Shown here piece after piece: positions 14,845-23,098 of a stretch of DNA of 23,099 nucleotides. The position numbers were made by a program, and so were the translations under genes. Each line of letters begins with the position of its first letter. Position 1 is the stretch's first letter. This DNA comes from an uncultured Oscillospiraceae bacterium (GTDB taxonomy: Bacteria > Bacillota_A > Clostridia > Oscillospirales > Oscillospiraceae), in NCBI GenBank assembly GCA_900757695.1, contig CAAEOU010000368.1, positions 1-23,099 of the forward strand. The letters run 5' to 3'. The notes beneath the pieces were generated by a model that worked only from the letters and a program-made list of their open reading frames with translations, did not search any database and was not told the origin of the DNA.

Positions 14845-15641
14845 CAAAGCGAATCGTTCCCTACGGCTACGCCATTGAGGATGGCCGATACACCTTAGAG
14901 GCCGAAGAAGCCGCTGTCGTACAGCAAATCTACAGCCTCTATCTGACCGGAGAATCCTATGCCAGAATTGCAGACAGTCTAAACCACAGCAGCCCTGCCT
15001 ATCATCCGGAGCATCCGCTCTGGAATAAGCATATCGTCAAGCGGATTCTGGAAAACAGCAAATACACTGGACAGCAGGACTATCCGCAGATCATTGATCC
15101 CGTACAGTTTAATGCCGTCCAAGAACTGATCGCCTCCAAGTCCGCATCGCAGTCCCGGAGGGAAAAATCCGAGGATACGCCACTGTGGAAATATTTATCC
15201 TGCACCTGCGGCAGAAAGCTGTGCCGCACTGGCGGCGGCCCCAAGGATCGGGGCTTGGTCAATCTTCGGTGCAGTCAATGTGAAACCACCATCCAGATCA
15301 GCCGCACAGCGCTGACTTCCGCCGCGCTGAATGCCTACAACGCCTACCATAGGGTGGAGTCCAAAAGCTACACTCCATCCTCAGAGGTGATCCGACTGAA
15401 CAACGCCATTAACCGCAGTCTGGAACAGCCGGATCAGCCCAAGGACATCATTCAGCAGATCTTCGATGGAATCGGGGCCCGCTTTCAATGCTGCTCCGCG
15501 CCATCCAATCATCCTGATCTCCAAAGCCTTGGCGAAATCAATTGGCGGCATTTCTCAGATATCATCAAAACCATCACCGTCTGCCCGGACGGAACCATAA
15601 CCCCAATTTTCAAGGAACAGGAGGAACCCCAACATGGCTGA
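14841..15641 (+). CDS. Recombinase paralogue lacking the catalytic domain
   Basis: The 266-residue product starts at ATG 14841, overlapping the previous stop, with AGGAGG eight bases upstream. It begins directly in the DNA-binding recombinase domain (VPYGYAIEDGRYTLEAEEAAVVQQIYSLYLTGESYARIADSLN, ILENSKYTGQQDY). It continues into a zinc ribbon (CTCGRKLC ... LRCSQCE) and a helical C-terminus. No resolvase domain, nucleophile serine or SRFARN motif exists in the product or upstream of its start, since that DNA encodes recombinase 1. It cannot catalyse strand exchange. It may bind att DNA as a partner or directionality factor for the active paralogues. The compact coupling argues against it being a random deletion. 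Confidence 0.9.
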   Translation: MTKRIVPYGYAIEDGRYTLEAEEAAVVQQIYSLYLTGESYARIADSLNHSSPAYHPEHPLWNKHIVKRILENSKYTGQQDYPQIIDPVQFNAVQELIASKSASQSRREKSEDTPLWKYLSCTCGRKLCRTGGGPKDRGLVNLRCSQCETTIQISRTALTSAALNAYNAYHRVESKSYTPSSEVIRLNNAINRSLEQPDQPKDIIQQIFDGIGARFQCCSAPSNHPDLQSLGEINWRHFSDIIKTITVCPDGTITPIFKEQEEPQHG

Positions 15642-17256
15642 TATGAAAGTAACGGTGATCCCCGCTACCAAATCCGTCATGGAGAGCGCAGAACTAAAAA
15701 GCCGAAAAATGCGCGTTGCCGCCTACTGCCGCGTCAGCACGGACTCTGAGGAACAGCTGAACAGCTACGAAACTCAGAAAACCTATTACACCCAGCTCAT
15801 TGCGGACAATCCTAACTGGGATGACGCTGGCATCTATGCAGACGAGGGCATCAGCGGTACGGACATGAAGAAGCGTGATTCCTTTAATCGCATGATCGCC
15901 GCTTGCAAGCGTGGGCGCATCGACATGATCCTCGCAAAATCCCTGTCCCGGTTCGCCCGGAACACTGTGGACTGCCTGGACACCATTCGAATGCTCAAGG
16001 CCAGGAACATCGGCGTTCTGTTTGAAAAGGAGGACATCAACACCCTGACAGAATCCAGCGAGTTTTTGATCACTCTGTTCAGCTCCTTTGCCCAGGCGGA
16101 ATCTGAGTCCCTCAGCAAAAACGTATCCTGGGGCATCCGCAAGAGCATGGAGTCAGGGAACGTTCCCATGCACTACGCAACGCTTCTGGGGTATCGCGAA
16201 GGGCCGGACGGCGATCCTGAAATCGTACCGGAAGAAGCTGAAACCGTCCGTCAAATCTACCGCTGGTATATCAAGGGTCTGTCTCTGGCCCAAATCCAAA
16301 AGGAGCTGGAGATCCGGGAGATGAAAACCGCCAGGGGCAGTACCAAATGGTCCAGGAATACCGTGCAGAGTATCCTGACCAACGAGAAATACATCGGCAA
16401 CGCGATCCTGCAAAAGACCTTTACGGTAGACTGCATCAGTAAGAAGGTACGCAAGAACAACGGTGAGCTTCCCATGATCCTGGTGGAAAACCATCACGCG
16501 CCCATCATCTCAAAGACCGTATTCCAGTGGGTACAGTCCGAGACGAAGCGCCGGACCAGCAAGCGCAAGGTTCAGCAGAAAACAGCGAAAACCGAGCAGG
16601 GCAAATACTCCGGTAAATACGCGCTGACGGAACGGCTGGTCTGTGGGGAGTGTGGAACACCTTATCGGCGGTGCTCCTGGAATATCCGTGGCAAGCGCAA
16701 GGTTGTCTGGCGCTGTATCTCCCGGCTGGAATTCGGCAAGCAATACTGCCACAATTCCCCCACGCTGGAGGAAACCGCCCTGCATCAGGCTATCGTTTCC
16801 GCCATCGATCAATATGCCGCTCAGAGCTCTGCCGAAGCATCCGCGTTGGAACTTATGGAGATGGTGGTAGCTGGAACCGACCAGGGCAGAAAATCCATGG
16901 CTCAGCTACAGCAGGAGGTGCTCTCCATCACCAGTGAACAGGAACGGCTGCTGGATCTGCTGTTGGATGACATGGACAACCCGGAGCTCACCGAACGGAT
17001 GCAGTCCCTCACTGCACAAAAGGAACAGCTTCAGGCCGAGATTCAGCAGCGCCACGAGGAAGCTGTCCAGCAGGAAATCCAGCAGCTCCGCATGGAAGAA
17101 ATCCGAAATTGGGTGCATACCCATCCCTCCGGACTGCGGGCATACGACGATCAGATCACACGGGAGCTGATTGAGAAAATCACAGTCGTGGACGCGCACC
17201 TTGTTCGCATCAAGTTTCTGGAGGAACCAGATGAGATCGATCAGCCGATCCACTGA
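15634..17256 (+). CDS. Large serine recombinase 3
   Basis: A 540-residue protein started at ATG 15634, with AGGAGG nine bases upstream, overlapping the previous gene by eight bases. The resolvase domain has S35 in AAYCRVSTDS, DEGISGT, and SLSRFARN arginines. Then come the recombinase domain (LLGYREGPDGDPEIVPEEAETVRQIYRWYI, ILTNEKYIGNAIL), zinc ribbon (CGECGTPYRRC ... CISRLEFGKQYC), and a long Gln/Glu-rich coiled coil at about 415-490 (ERMQSLTAQKEQLQAEIQQRHEEAVQQEIQQL shows heptad-like spacing). It is complete and presumably active. It is clearly paralogous to recombinase 1 but distinct in sequence, so the ICE carries two different active large serine recombinases. Confidence 0.95.
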   Translation: MADMKVTVIPATKSVMESAELKSRKMRVAAYCRVSTDSEEQLNSYETQKTYYTQLIADNPNWDDAGIYADEGISGTDMKKRDSFNRMIAACKRGRIDMILAKSLSRFARNTVDCLDTIRMLKARNIGVLFEKEDINTLTESSEFLITLFSSFAQAESESLSKNVSWGIRKSMESGNVPMHYATLLGYREGPDGDPEIVPEEAETVRQIYRWYIKGLSLAQIQKELEIREMKTARGSTKWSRNTVQSILTNEKYIGNAILQKTFTVDCISKKVRKNNGELPMILVENHHAPIISKTVFQWVQSETKRRTSKRKVQQKTAKTEQGKYSGKYALTERLVCGECGTPYRRCSWNIRGKRKVVWRCISRLEFGKQYCHNSPTLEETALHQAIVSAIDQYAAQSSAEASALELMEMVVAGTDQGRKSMAQLQQEVLSITSEQERLLDLLLDDMDNPELTERMQSLTAQKEQLQAEIQQRHEEAVQQEIQQLRMEEIRNWVHTHPSGLRAYDDQITRELIEKITVVDAHLVRIKFLEEPDEIDQPIH

Positions 17257-17278
17257 TTCAAGCATTGGAGGAACCACT

Positions 17279-17710
17279 ATGAAAAAAGATAATGCCACTG
17301 GCAGCCAGCCGCTTCGTGTTGCTGCCTATTTCAAAACCAGTACCAATCCACTGGAGCCACAGAACAGCTATGCAGCCCAGAAAACCTACTATATTCACCG
17401 CATTGCCCTGCATTCCAACTGGGAGTTGGCCGGTGTCTATGCCGATAGCCGCCAGCATCGCGCTGCTGCCGACCAGACAGTTTTTCAGCAAATGCTCGCG
17501 GACTGCAAAGCTGGGAAAATTGACCTGATCCTTGTACGATCCATCCCGCAGTTTTGCAGAAATACCGCCGCCTGTTTGGCGATCCTGCAAATGCTCAAAC
17601 GCAGGAGCATCGGTGTTCTGTTTGAAAAAGAGCAGATCAACACACTGGATGCCAGCGGGGATGTTCTTACTAGATTATATTCAACAGCCCAAATAATCAT
17701 TTCAGGCTAA
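17279..17710 (+). CDS. Degenerate serine recombinase N-terminal domain (recombinase 4)
   Basis: A 143-residue product starts at ATG 17279, with TTGGAGG eight bases upstream. It aligns along its length to the resolvase domain of recombinase 3 (PLRVAAYFKTST, NSYAAQKTYY, VYAD, RSIGVLFEKEQINTLDAS). However, R of YCRVS is replaced by K19, the DEGxSGT segment is lost (ADSRQHRAAA), and the first arginine of SRFARN is Q91. S21 and R94 remain. It is therefore almost surely inactive as an enzyme. It ends LTRLYSTAQIIISG, before the recombinase and zinc domains, and the last 15 or so codons turn AT-rich. It may be a regulatory remnant, a dimerisation partner, or simply the gene cut by the ICE end. Confidence 0.82.
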   Translation: MKKDNATGSQPLRVAAYFKTSTNPLEPQNSYAAQKTYYIHRIALHSNWELAGVYADSRQHRAAADQTVFQQMLADCKAGKIDLILVRSIPQFCRNTAACLAILQMLKRRSIGVLFEKEQINTLDASGDVLTRLYSTAQIIISG

Positions 17711-17717
17711 AGAACTT

Positions 17718-17789
17718 TTAATTTATGGTCCCGTTGATAAATTCCAGCTCCTGCCGGAGCCAGGCCTCATTGTTTCTGTTTTCTTCCAT
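17718..17789 (-). pseudogene. 5' fragment of a host gene interrupted at the ICE end
   Basis: ATG 17789-17787 opens a 23-codon frame beginning MEENRNNEAWLRQELEF and ending in TAA where the AT-rich ICE terminus begins. A GGGAACAGG sequence precedes the ATG and a good promoter lies 31 bases further upstream. The codons are host-like and GC-rich (GCC TGG CTC CGG CAG GAG CTG). This suggests the start of a real gene, possibly a regulator, cut by ICE insertion. Too short for family assignment. Confidence 0.45.
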
Positions 17790-17819
17790 CCTGTTCCCTA
17801 TTTTCCGAGGTTTTTCCCC

Positions 17820-17865
17820 ATTTTAGTATCTTTCCGGGTGAATTGCAATGAATCAAAACGCAATT
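17820..17865 (-). promoter_or_regulatory. Promoter with overlapping inverted repeat for the interrupted host gene
   Basis: On the minus strand TTGCAA (17848-17843) is followed after 17 bases by TAAAAT (17825-17820). AATTGC (17841-17846) and GCAATT (17860-17865) form an inverted repeat overlapping the -35, as expected of a repressor site. The start codon of the truncated ORF follows at 17789. Confidence 0.5.
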
Positions 17866-17913
17866 TGGGACGCAGGGCACCTCAGAAGTATCATGCACAG
17901 CCGGGCAGTTTAA

Positions 17914-19431
17914 TTACTTCACATATCCGGCTGCCGCAATCCCGGCCATTCTTCCGGTATTGAGCGCAAAGCCGGAGGTATTACCCGCCATATAAAAGGG
18001 ATAAGACTCGCCGAAAATCGTGTTTGCGTCATTTCCCGCCGCATACAGTCCTGGGATGGGATTGTCCTCCTCGTTCAGCACACGCATCTTATGGTCGATT
18101 TGGACTCCGCCAAGTCCTCCATAGGTATCGCAGAAAAATCTGGCTCCGTAAAACCGCGGCCCGGTGATTTTTCGCAAATACTTCGGCTCCTTATAGAAAA
18201 CGGTGTCAGAACCGGCCACGCACATGGCGTTATACTCCTCGAGCGTATCCTTCAGCGTCTGGAAGGGTATCTCTGCCTGCGCCGCAAATTCCTGCAGGGA
18301 GTCCGCAATAAAGAAGTCCTTTGAGCCGTTTTGGATTGCTTCCCGCAGGATTTCCTCCATGGTGCCTGTAAACCGGTCAAAGGGCTCCGGCGCCTGGGGT
18401 TCTTCCTGTGGAATCTCCCCGCGGAGTTGTCCCTGCTCCTGCTCTGGCGGCGGCCCGCCGGGCCCGCCCATAGTATCCTCCGGCATGTTCCGGTACAAAT
18501 TTTCATCCAACAACATGATTCCGCAGCCCTTGTATTGGCTGTGGATCGCACACCCAACAGCCCCCGGATTGGAAACCAAATCCTCCCGCAGAAAACGATA
18601 CCCCTTTTGGTTGACCATCAGGTTATAGGGCTGGCGTAAAGCAGAAAGTTTGGGTGCTGTCCCCATAGGTCCGCCATAACCCTGCGCAAGACCCATGTAT
18701 GTGTCCATCATCATGGGCGCTTTTTTTGCTCCCAGCGCCCAGAGCATCCGGATTCCTGACCCATCCATGTCCGACAGGTCAAACGTATACATCAGATCCT
18801 TGCCCATGGTATATCCGGCCTCATGTACCATCTTAGGGTCTCCGCCAAAACCTCCGGCTGCGGAAATAACTGCCTTCGCTGTGCCCGCAAAGGATCTGCC
18901 ACATTCATCTGTGCCCTCATAGCTGAAGGTGTCTGTGCTGCTCTGCACCAAGCTGAGAATGGAATGCTGACAAAAGATCTGAACATGTAATTCTTCAGCT
19001 CGTTTGCGCATCAGATTTGTTATCTTAATACGGCGGAAATCCGCGTAATTGTGAATTGTTTCCGCAGCGCCAGGGTAATATCCAGAGGTATGTGTGATTG
19101 GAAGTCCAATCTCATTCTTCATCCACTCCACAGTGGAAGCGGAAAAGCTGATATATTCACTGACCAGCCGTGCATTGGTCTTCCAATGGGCATGTTCCAT
19201 CATGAACTCAAATGCATCTTTCTTCGTCAAGGGGTTGTGTTCCGCTTTCTGAATACTGCTTTCCACCCCAAAGAAGCCGCATCCTCCATCTCTGGCGCCT
19301 CCAACCTTATCACGGCGTTCGTAGACAGCCACAGAACAGCCGGCCTTTGCTGCTTCAATTGCGGCCGCAAGGCCGGCCGGCCCACCGCCGATAATCGCAA
19401 TATCAAAATAATCTTGTCTCATATGTTCCAT
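17914..19431 (-). CDS. FAD-dependent oxidoreductase, fumarate-reductase-like flavoprotein
   Basis: A 505-residue protein. The N-terminal Rossmann motif is DIAIIGGGPAGLAAAIEAAKAG (G15-x-G17-x-x-G20), with ERRDKVGG after it. Later motifs are AVISAAGGFGGDP, NQKGYRFLREDLVSN and the C-terminal FAD block NPIPGLYAAGNDANTIFGESYPFYMAGNTSGFALNTGRMAG. This is the FAD_binding_2/fumarate reductase flavoprotein superfamily. There is no signal peptide, FMN-binding domain or haem motif, so it is a soluble single-domain reductase or dehydrogenase; the substrate is unknown. A Pro/Gln/Glu-rich insertion (about 315-345) is unusual. It lies three bases after the AraC stop (TAG AAA ATG), so it is coupled to that gene. 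An ATG nine bases later is an equal alternative start. Confidence 0.88.
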   Translation of the reverse strand: MEHMRQDYFDIAIIGGGPAGLAAAIEAAKAGCSVAVYERRDKVGGARDGGCGFFGVESSIQKAEHNPLTKKDAFEFMMEHAHWKTNARLVSEYISFSASTVEWMKNEIGLPITHTSGYYPGAAETIHNYADFRRIKITNLMRKRAEELHVQIFCQHSILSLVQSSTDTFSYEGTDECGRSFAGTAKAVISAAGGFGGDPKMVHEAGYTMGKDLMYTFDLSDMDGSGIRMLWALGAKKAPMMMDTYMGLAQGYGGPMGTAPKLSALRQPYNLMVNQKGYRFLREDLVSNPGAVGCAIHSQYKGCGIMLLDENLYRNMPEDTMGGPGGPPPEQEQGQLRGEIPQEEPQAPEPFDRFTGTMEEILREAIQNGSKDFFIADSLQEFAAQAEIPFQTLKDTLEEYNAMCVAGSDTVFYKEPKYLRKITGPRFYGARFFCDTYGGLGGVQIDHKMRVLNEEDNPIPGLYAAGNDANTIFGESYPFYMAGNTSGFALNTGRMAGIAAAGYVK

Positions 19432-19434
19432 TTT

Positions 19435-20670
19435 CTACTCAGAAACGCTCCTTCCCTGGCAGGCCTCTGACACCTGACCCGCATTTTGCAGGTCCCGAAG
19501 CTCACTGGGTGTCTTTCCCATATAGCGCTTGCATGCCATCCGAAACCGGCTGACGCTGTCATAGCCTACTGCTTTTGCAATTTCTTTTAATGTCATGTTT
19601 CCACGCATCAGCTTTAATGCGTTTTCCAGCCGCAGCTGATGAATATAATCATTTAGCTGGATATTATTCAATTTCTTGAAAGTCCGTCCAACATAGACTG
19701 CATTCAGGCCCAGGTAATCCGCAATGCTGGTGACAGAAAGATTCGTATCACTGAGATGAACCTGAATGTACTCTTTCATCAGCGTGTTCCAAACCGGTGT
19801 TTTCTCCTGCTTGCAATCCTCCACATAGGAAAAATAGCGTGCAAATATTTCGTTCATGCCGTCCCGGATTTCACTGAGACTGTTTTTATAGACCACGCCC
19901 CACAGATTGATCGGACAGTCATCGAAAAAAGGCAAACCAACTACCATTTGCATGTGTTCCATGGTAATGCGGATGAAATTCAGCAGCGTATACTTCATCA
20001 CATCCGTCATCTGTACCGTAAACCGCTCCGGCTTATAGTCCTCGTCAATCATTTCATTCAGCACCGTTTGTACCGCCGTGAAGTCATTGACGGAGAGGGC
20101 ACTCAGCACCCTGGAATACCTGGATTCAATTCCATAAATCTCACATTTAGGATGACGGGCGCAAACTTCGTTGTATGTAATCAGCAAACCTGTCCGTTCC
20201 GTCAGGCAGAGATAGTTGCTCAGCTCATGGATTTGGTTATAGCCGATTCCGATTTCTTTCGGTGCCGCCAGCAAAGCGCTCAGCCGGCACTGTATCGGCT
20301 GCTCCGTCTGGTAGCGGAGCCGGCGTACTAGCTCCGACAGGATGGCCTGGAGCTTTGTATCGTGTTCCGCTTCGCTTTTCGGAAGCTGAATCACCGCGAA
20401 CACATCACACACCGCGTTGCCATAGGCCATCTCATAGGTGTCGTGATCTAAATTATCCCATTGACGGCGGATATAGTCAGGGGGAAGCCTGAAACGGCTT
20501 GGCTGCAGGAGGCTGGTGTTCTCAATGGTGAACAGCGCCACCGCGTAGCTGTGTGCAGGCGATTCACTGAGACCAAGGCGCATAAGGCATTGCGTTGTCT
20601 CTTCTTCCGTGGCGGCTCCGGCAATCAAAATGCCAAAGAGTCCGGAAAAATCTTCTGGAATGCGTTTCAT
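19435..20670 (-). CDS. AraC-family transcriptional regulator
   Basis: The 411-residue product starts at ATG 20670 because GGGGAA lies four bases upstream; the longer frame to 20739 overlaps the binding-protein gene and lacks a site. The C-terminal part (about 290-385) has the double HTH: LSVTSIADYLGLNAVYVGRTFKKLNNIQLNDYIHQLRLENALKLM, then MTLKEIAKAVGYDSVSRFRMACKRYMGKTPSELR. The N-terminal 250 residues are a soluble sensor region of no clear family. It is 25 bp downstream of a solute-binding protein gene and directly ahead of the flavoprotein. It most likely controls this operon in response to the imported or processed compound. Confidence 0.9.
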   Translation of the reverse strand: MKRIPEDFSGLFGILIAGAATEEETTQCLMRLGLSESPAHSYAVALFTIENTSLLQPSRFRLPPDYIRRQWDNLDHDTYEMAYGNAVCDVFAVIQLPKSEAEHDTKLQAILSELVRRLRYQTEQPIQCRLSALLAAPKEIGIGYNQIHELSNYLCLTERTGLLITYNEVCARHPKCEIYGIESRYSRVLSALSVNDFTAVQTVLNEMIDEDYKPERFTVQMTDVMKYTLLNFIRITMEHMQMVVGLPFFDDCPINLWGVVYKNSLSEIRDGMNEIFARYFSYVEDCKQEKTPVWNTLMKEYIQVHLSDTNLSVTSIADYLGLNAVYVGRTFKKLNNIQLNDYIHQLRLENALKLMRGNMTLKEIAKAVGYDSVSRFRMACKRYMGKTPSELRDLQNAGQVSEACQGRSVSE

Positions 20671-20695
20671 AGGCTTCCCCCTATTCATGATAGGC

Positions 20696-22420
20696 TTATT
20701 TTTCCATATAACGGTCGTAGGCAGCCTGGTATATCTCAAGGCACTGATTTAGCCCCTGGGTCTCCATGTCCAAAACAAAGGCATCCCAATCGGACTCCAG
20801 GTTTAAATCTCCCACGACAAACTTCAGGACACGCTCATCTGCCAGGGTCTCCAAGTCTGCCTCATGCTTGCTCACCGCGTCGTTTTCCTCCGTGGTCAGG
20901 TTCCCATAAAAGGTGCCATCTGTGCTCCGTTTCTGGGACCAGGTGTCCGCGCATGTATACTGGCTTTCATCAGTAAAGGTTGCGGCAACGGCCTTGTACC
21001 AGGAGAGTCCGGGTACCTGGAAGGAGGTGTAAGTTTTCCAGGCAGCGGCAAAGCTCATATTGGGATTGTTCAGAATCAAATCCGTATAGACCGGATTCCC
21101 GTCATTATCGAATGTATAGCCTTCGCCTTCGATACCAAAGTTGGAAGCCAGCAGACCATCTTCCGTCCAGTACCAGTTGATATACAGGATGGCTTCCTCA
21201 ATCACATCGGAAACCGCATTGACGGACCAGCCATTTTCCCCGGCGACACCACTGCTTCCGTTGTCACCGCCAACACGCAGGGTGCCATTCTTCTCCAGGG
21301 TAGGGTCTGGAATCGGAATAATGTCGTAATTCTCATCCTCCGACAGGGCTCGGCTGGCTGCACTCAGGAAGTCCGCCTCACCGGAAACCATCGCTGCACG
21401 GCCATTCGTGACATAAGCATTCATCTCACCCGGCGAAACCGTACCATTGAGCAGCATGTCCATGTCAATCAGGCCCTCCTGGAACCACTTGTGGAGCATG
21501 GTCAGATACGCTTTGAACTGCTCAGTAACCATATTGTACACCACTTTACCATTCTCATCAACGCTGTATACATTGCTGTCAACGCCATAGCCGTTAATGA
21601 GCGTTCCCAACTGAACATCGCCGCTGAAAAACGCCGGATACTGAATATCATAGGCATTTGTCATGGCCAGCAGCACCGACTCCAATTCATCATAGGTGGT
21701 CGGAGCCTCCAGCCCCAGCTCCTCCAGATAATCTGCGCGCAGCAGGAGACCGGAGATGTTGTAGTTTTCCTCCTGGGCAGTGTGTACCGCGGCCACACGC
21801 CCCTGGTCATCTGTGCATGCCTTCCGGAACACTTCATTTTCCTGATAGTATTTCAGGAAATCCGGGGCATACTCCTCCGCATATTCCATAATATCCACAC
21901 ACATATTCTCCTCGAGGGCACCCATGGCGCCGGAGGAATATGCCGCTGTAAGGCCGTTGATAATATCCGGCAAATCCTGCGCCGCAATCAGAAGGTTCAG
22001 CTCCTCTGCGTAGGTGAAGAAATTCAGCGAGGTAATTTCGAGGTTCACACCGCAGGCCTCCTCGGACGCACGGAACACAGAGATATTTCCAACGTCCTGA
22101 TCCGGCAGCGTATCGATCATATAGGGCGGAACTGTTGTCACCAGCGAAATCTCCACGATTTCATCAGAGATGGGATACTCTATGGTGTTTTCAGCTTCCT
22201 GGGGCTCGGGCTCTACTGATGCCTCCGGTGCTTCCGAGTTCTCCAGGTCGGGCTCCGTTGTCTCCGGCTGGCCTGCACTCTCCTCCGGTTCTGAAGCCGG
22301 CACTGCGCTGTCCGCTGAAGCCGCACTCGCGGCGGAACTGCCGGAATTTCCACAGCCTGAAATCAAGGACAACAGAGCCGCCACGGCGATAATAATTGCA
22401 AGCCATCTGTCCTTTTTCAT
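20696..22420 (-). CDS. LipO-type extracellular solute-binding lipoprotein
   Basis: The 574-residue product starts at ATG 22420 with AAGGAGG eight bases upstream. The signal is MKKDRWLAIIIAVAALLSLISGC with Cys as the lipid anchor, followed by a low-complexity Ser/Ala/Glu/Pro linker to about residue 75. The binding fold follows: NLEITSLNFFTYAEELNLLIAAQDLPDII, EYAPDFLKYYQENEVFRKAC, SGLLLRADYLEELGLEAPTTYDELESVLLAM, GRAAMVSGEADF, SVNAVSDVIEEAILYINWYWTEDG. This matches family 1 binding proteins of the LipO/YtcQ kind, usually for oligosaccharides or related solutes, fed by LplB/YtcP-type permeases. No permease is in the window, so it may lie upstream beyond the right edge. Co-transcription with flavoenzymes is atypical for a sugar system. 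Confidence 0.9.
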   Translation of the reverse strand: MKKDRWLAIIIAVAALLSLISGCGNSGSSAASAASADSAVPASEPEESAGQPETTEPDLENSEAPEASVEPEPQEAENTIEYPISDEIVEISLVTTVPPYMIDTLPDQDVGNISVFRASEEACGVNLEITSLNFFTYAEELNLLIAAQDLPDIINGLTAAYSSGAMGALEENMCVDIMEYAEEYAPDFLKYYQENEVFRKACTDDQGRVAAVHTAQEENYNISGLLLRADYLEELGLEAPTTYDELESVLLAMTNAYDIQYPAFFSGDVQLGTLINGYGVDSNVYSVDENGKVVYNMVTEQFKAYLTMLHKWFQEGLIDMDMLLNGTVSPGEMNAYVTNGRAAMVSGEADFLSAASRALSEDENYDIIPIPDPTLEKNGTLRVGGDNGSSGVAGENGWSVNAVSDVIEEAILYINWYWTEDGLLASNFGIEGEGYTFDNDGNPVYTDLILNNPNMSFAAAWKTYTSFQVPGLSWYKAVAATFTDESQYTCADTWSQKRSTDGTFYGNLTTEENDAVSKHEADLETLADERVLKFVVGDLNLESDWDAFVLDMETQGLNQCLEIYQAAYDRYMEK

Positions 22421-22444
22421 AATATGTTCCTCCTTAGTAAATTT

Positions 22445-23098
22445 TTATATTTCATAGGCCGCTTCGATACCTTCTCCCAAAGCATTGCCCATCTTTCTTG
22501 CCTTGACACAGTCTCCGATTGCAAGAACGGGAATGTCCCCTGCCGCTTCCTCAAGGTCATGCAGCGCTGCCTTATTCGCCGTAGTTCCAATGGCGGCAAC
22601 CACGCTGTCTGCAATCACAAAGCGTTCGCTTCCATTGGCATCGGTATAAAAGACGCCATCTTCGTCAACTGCAGAGACTGTGGCACTGCATCTGCAGTCC
22701 ACGCCATATTTTTGCAGTTGTTCTGTCAAAACACTCCGGGCACCACCGCCAAGACGCTTTACCAGCTTCTCCGACCGACTGAGCAATACGACCTGCTTTC
22801 CCTGGGCGCCCAGATAGATGGCTGCTTCACAGCCGGTTTCTCCGCCGCCAATGACTACGACCCTATGTCCCAGCTCAGCGGGTGTGCCGTTGAGGCCATA
22901 CACATCAAGAATATCGACCGTCCGCTCATGCCCGGGAACAGTAGAGGAAACGCTGGTTGCACCCACCGCCGCAATAATGGCTTCCGGCTGGACACGCTGA
23001 ATCAGTGCCGCATCTCCGTGGGTATTGAGCAGGAGCTGCACGCCCGCTTCCTTTGCCTGGCGAATCAGTTGATCCTTCTTATACTGGAGATCCGCCTT
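22445..23098 (-). CDS. NAD(P)/FAD-dependent oxidoreductase, C-terminal part (5' partial)
   Basis: The frame is open through the right edge (KADLQYKKDQLIRQAKEAGVQLLL...), so only the C-terminal 217 residues are seen. They contain a GxGxxG nucleotide-binding motif, RVVVIGGGETGCEAAIYLGAQGKQVVLLSRS, then GARSVLTEQLQKYGVDCRC, VVAAIGTTANKAAL and a closing AIGDCVKARKMGNALGEGIEAAYEI. This order is typical of the C-terminal halves of old-yellow-enzyme-type enoate reductases (2,4-dienoyl-CoA reductase and bile-acid-modifying relatives), which also carry FMN and Fe-S upstream. The N-terminal half is needed to confirm. It stops 24 bases before the binding-protein gene, so the two are in one operon. Confidence 0.82.
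   Translation of the reverse strand, partial: KADLQYKKDQLIRQAKEAGVQLLLNTHGDAALIQRVQPEAIIAAVGATSVSSTVPGHERTVDILDVYGLNGTPAELGHRVVVIGGGETGCEAAIYLGAQGKQVVLLSRSEKLVKRLGGGARSVLTEQLQKYGVDCRCSATVSAVDEDGVFYTDANGSERFVIADSVVAAIGTTANKAALHDLEEAAGDIPVLAIGDCVKARKMGNALGEGIEAAYEI

Larger units (their letters stand above)
1..17725. mobile_element. Right-hand part of an integrative and conjugative element with a cargo block
   Basis: A CD1108-type CHAP transfer protein at the left, and a DinG-like helicase, SHOCT-like small protein and tandem large serine recombinases at the right, are the hallmark set of Clostridia conjugative transposons. Between them (about 1204-10325) lies unrelated cargo that looks AT-richer: protease, serpin, lipoproteins and an agr locus. 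The right end is placed at about 17660-17730. There the last recombinase ORF changes from GC-rich to AT-rich codons and stops, and a truncated minus-strand host ORF with its own promoter begins. The left end is outside the window. The attachment core was not identified, so the right boundary is approximate. Confidence 0.72.

Noticed and set aside
20864..22219. Long plus-strand open frame of 451 codons
   Set aside because: It is antisense to the LipO-type binding-protein gene, which has a ribosome site, lipobox and domain motifs; the antisense product has no recognisable features.
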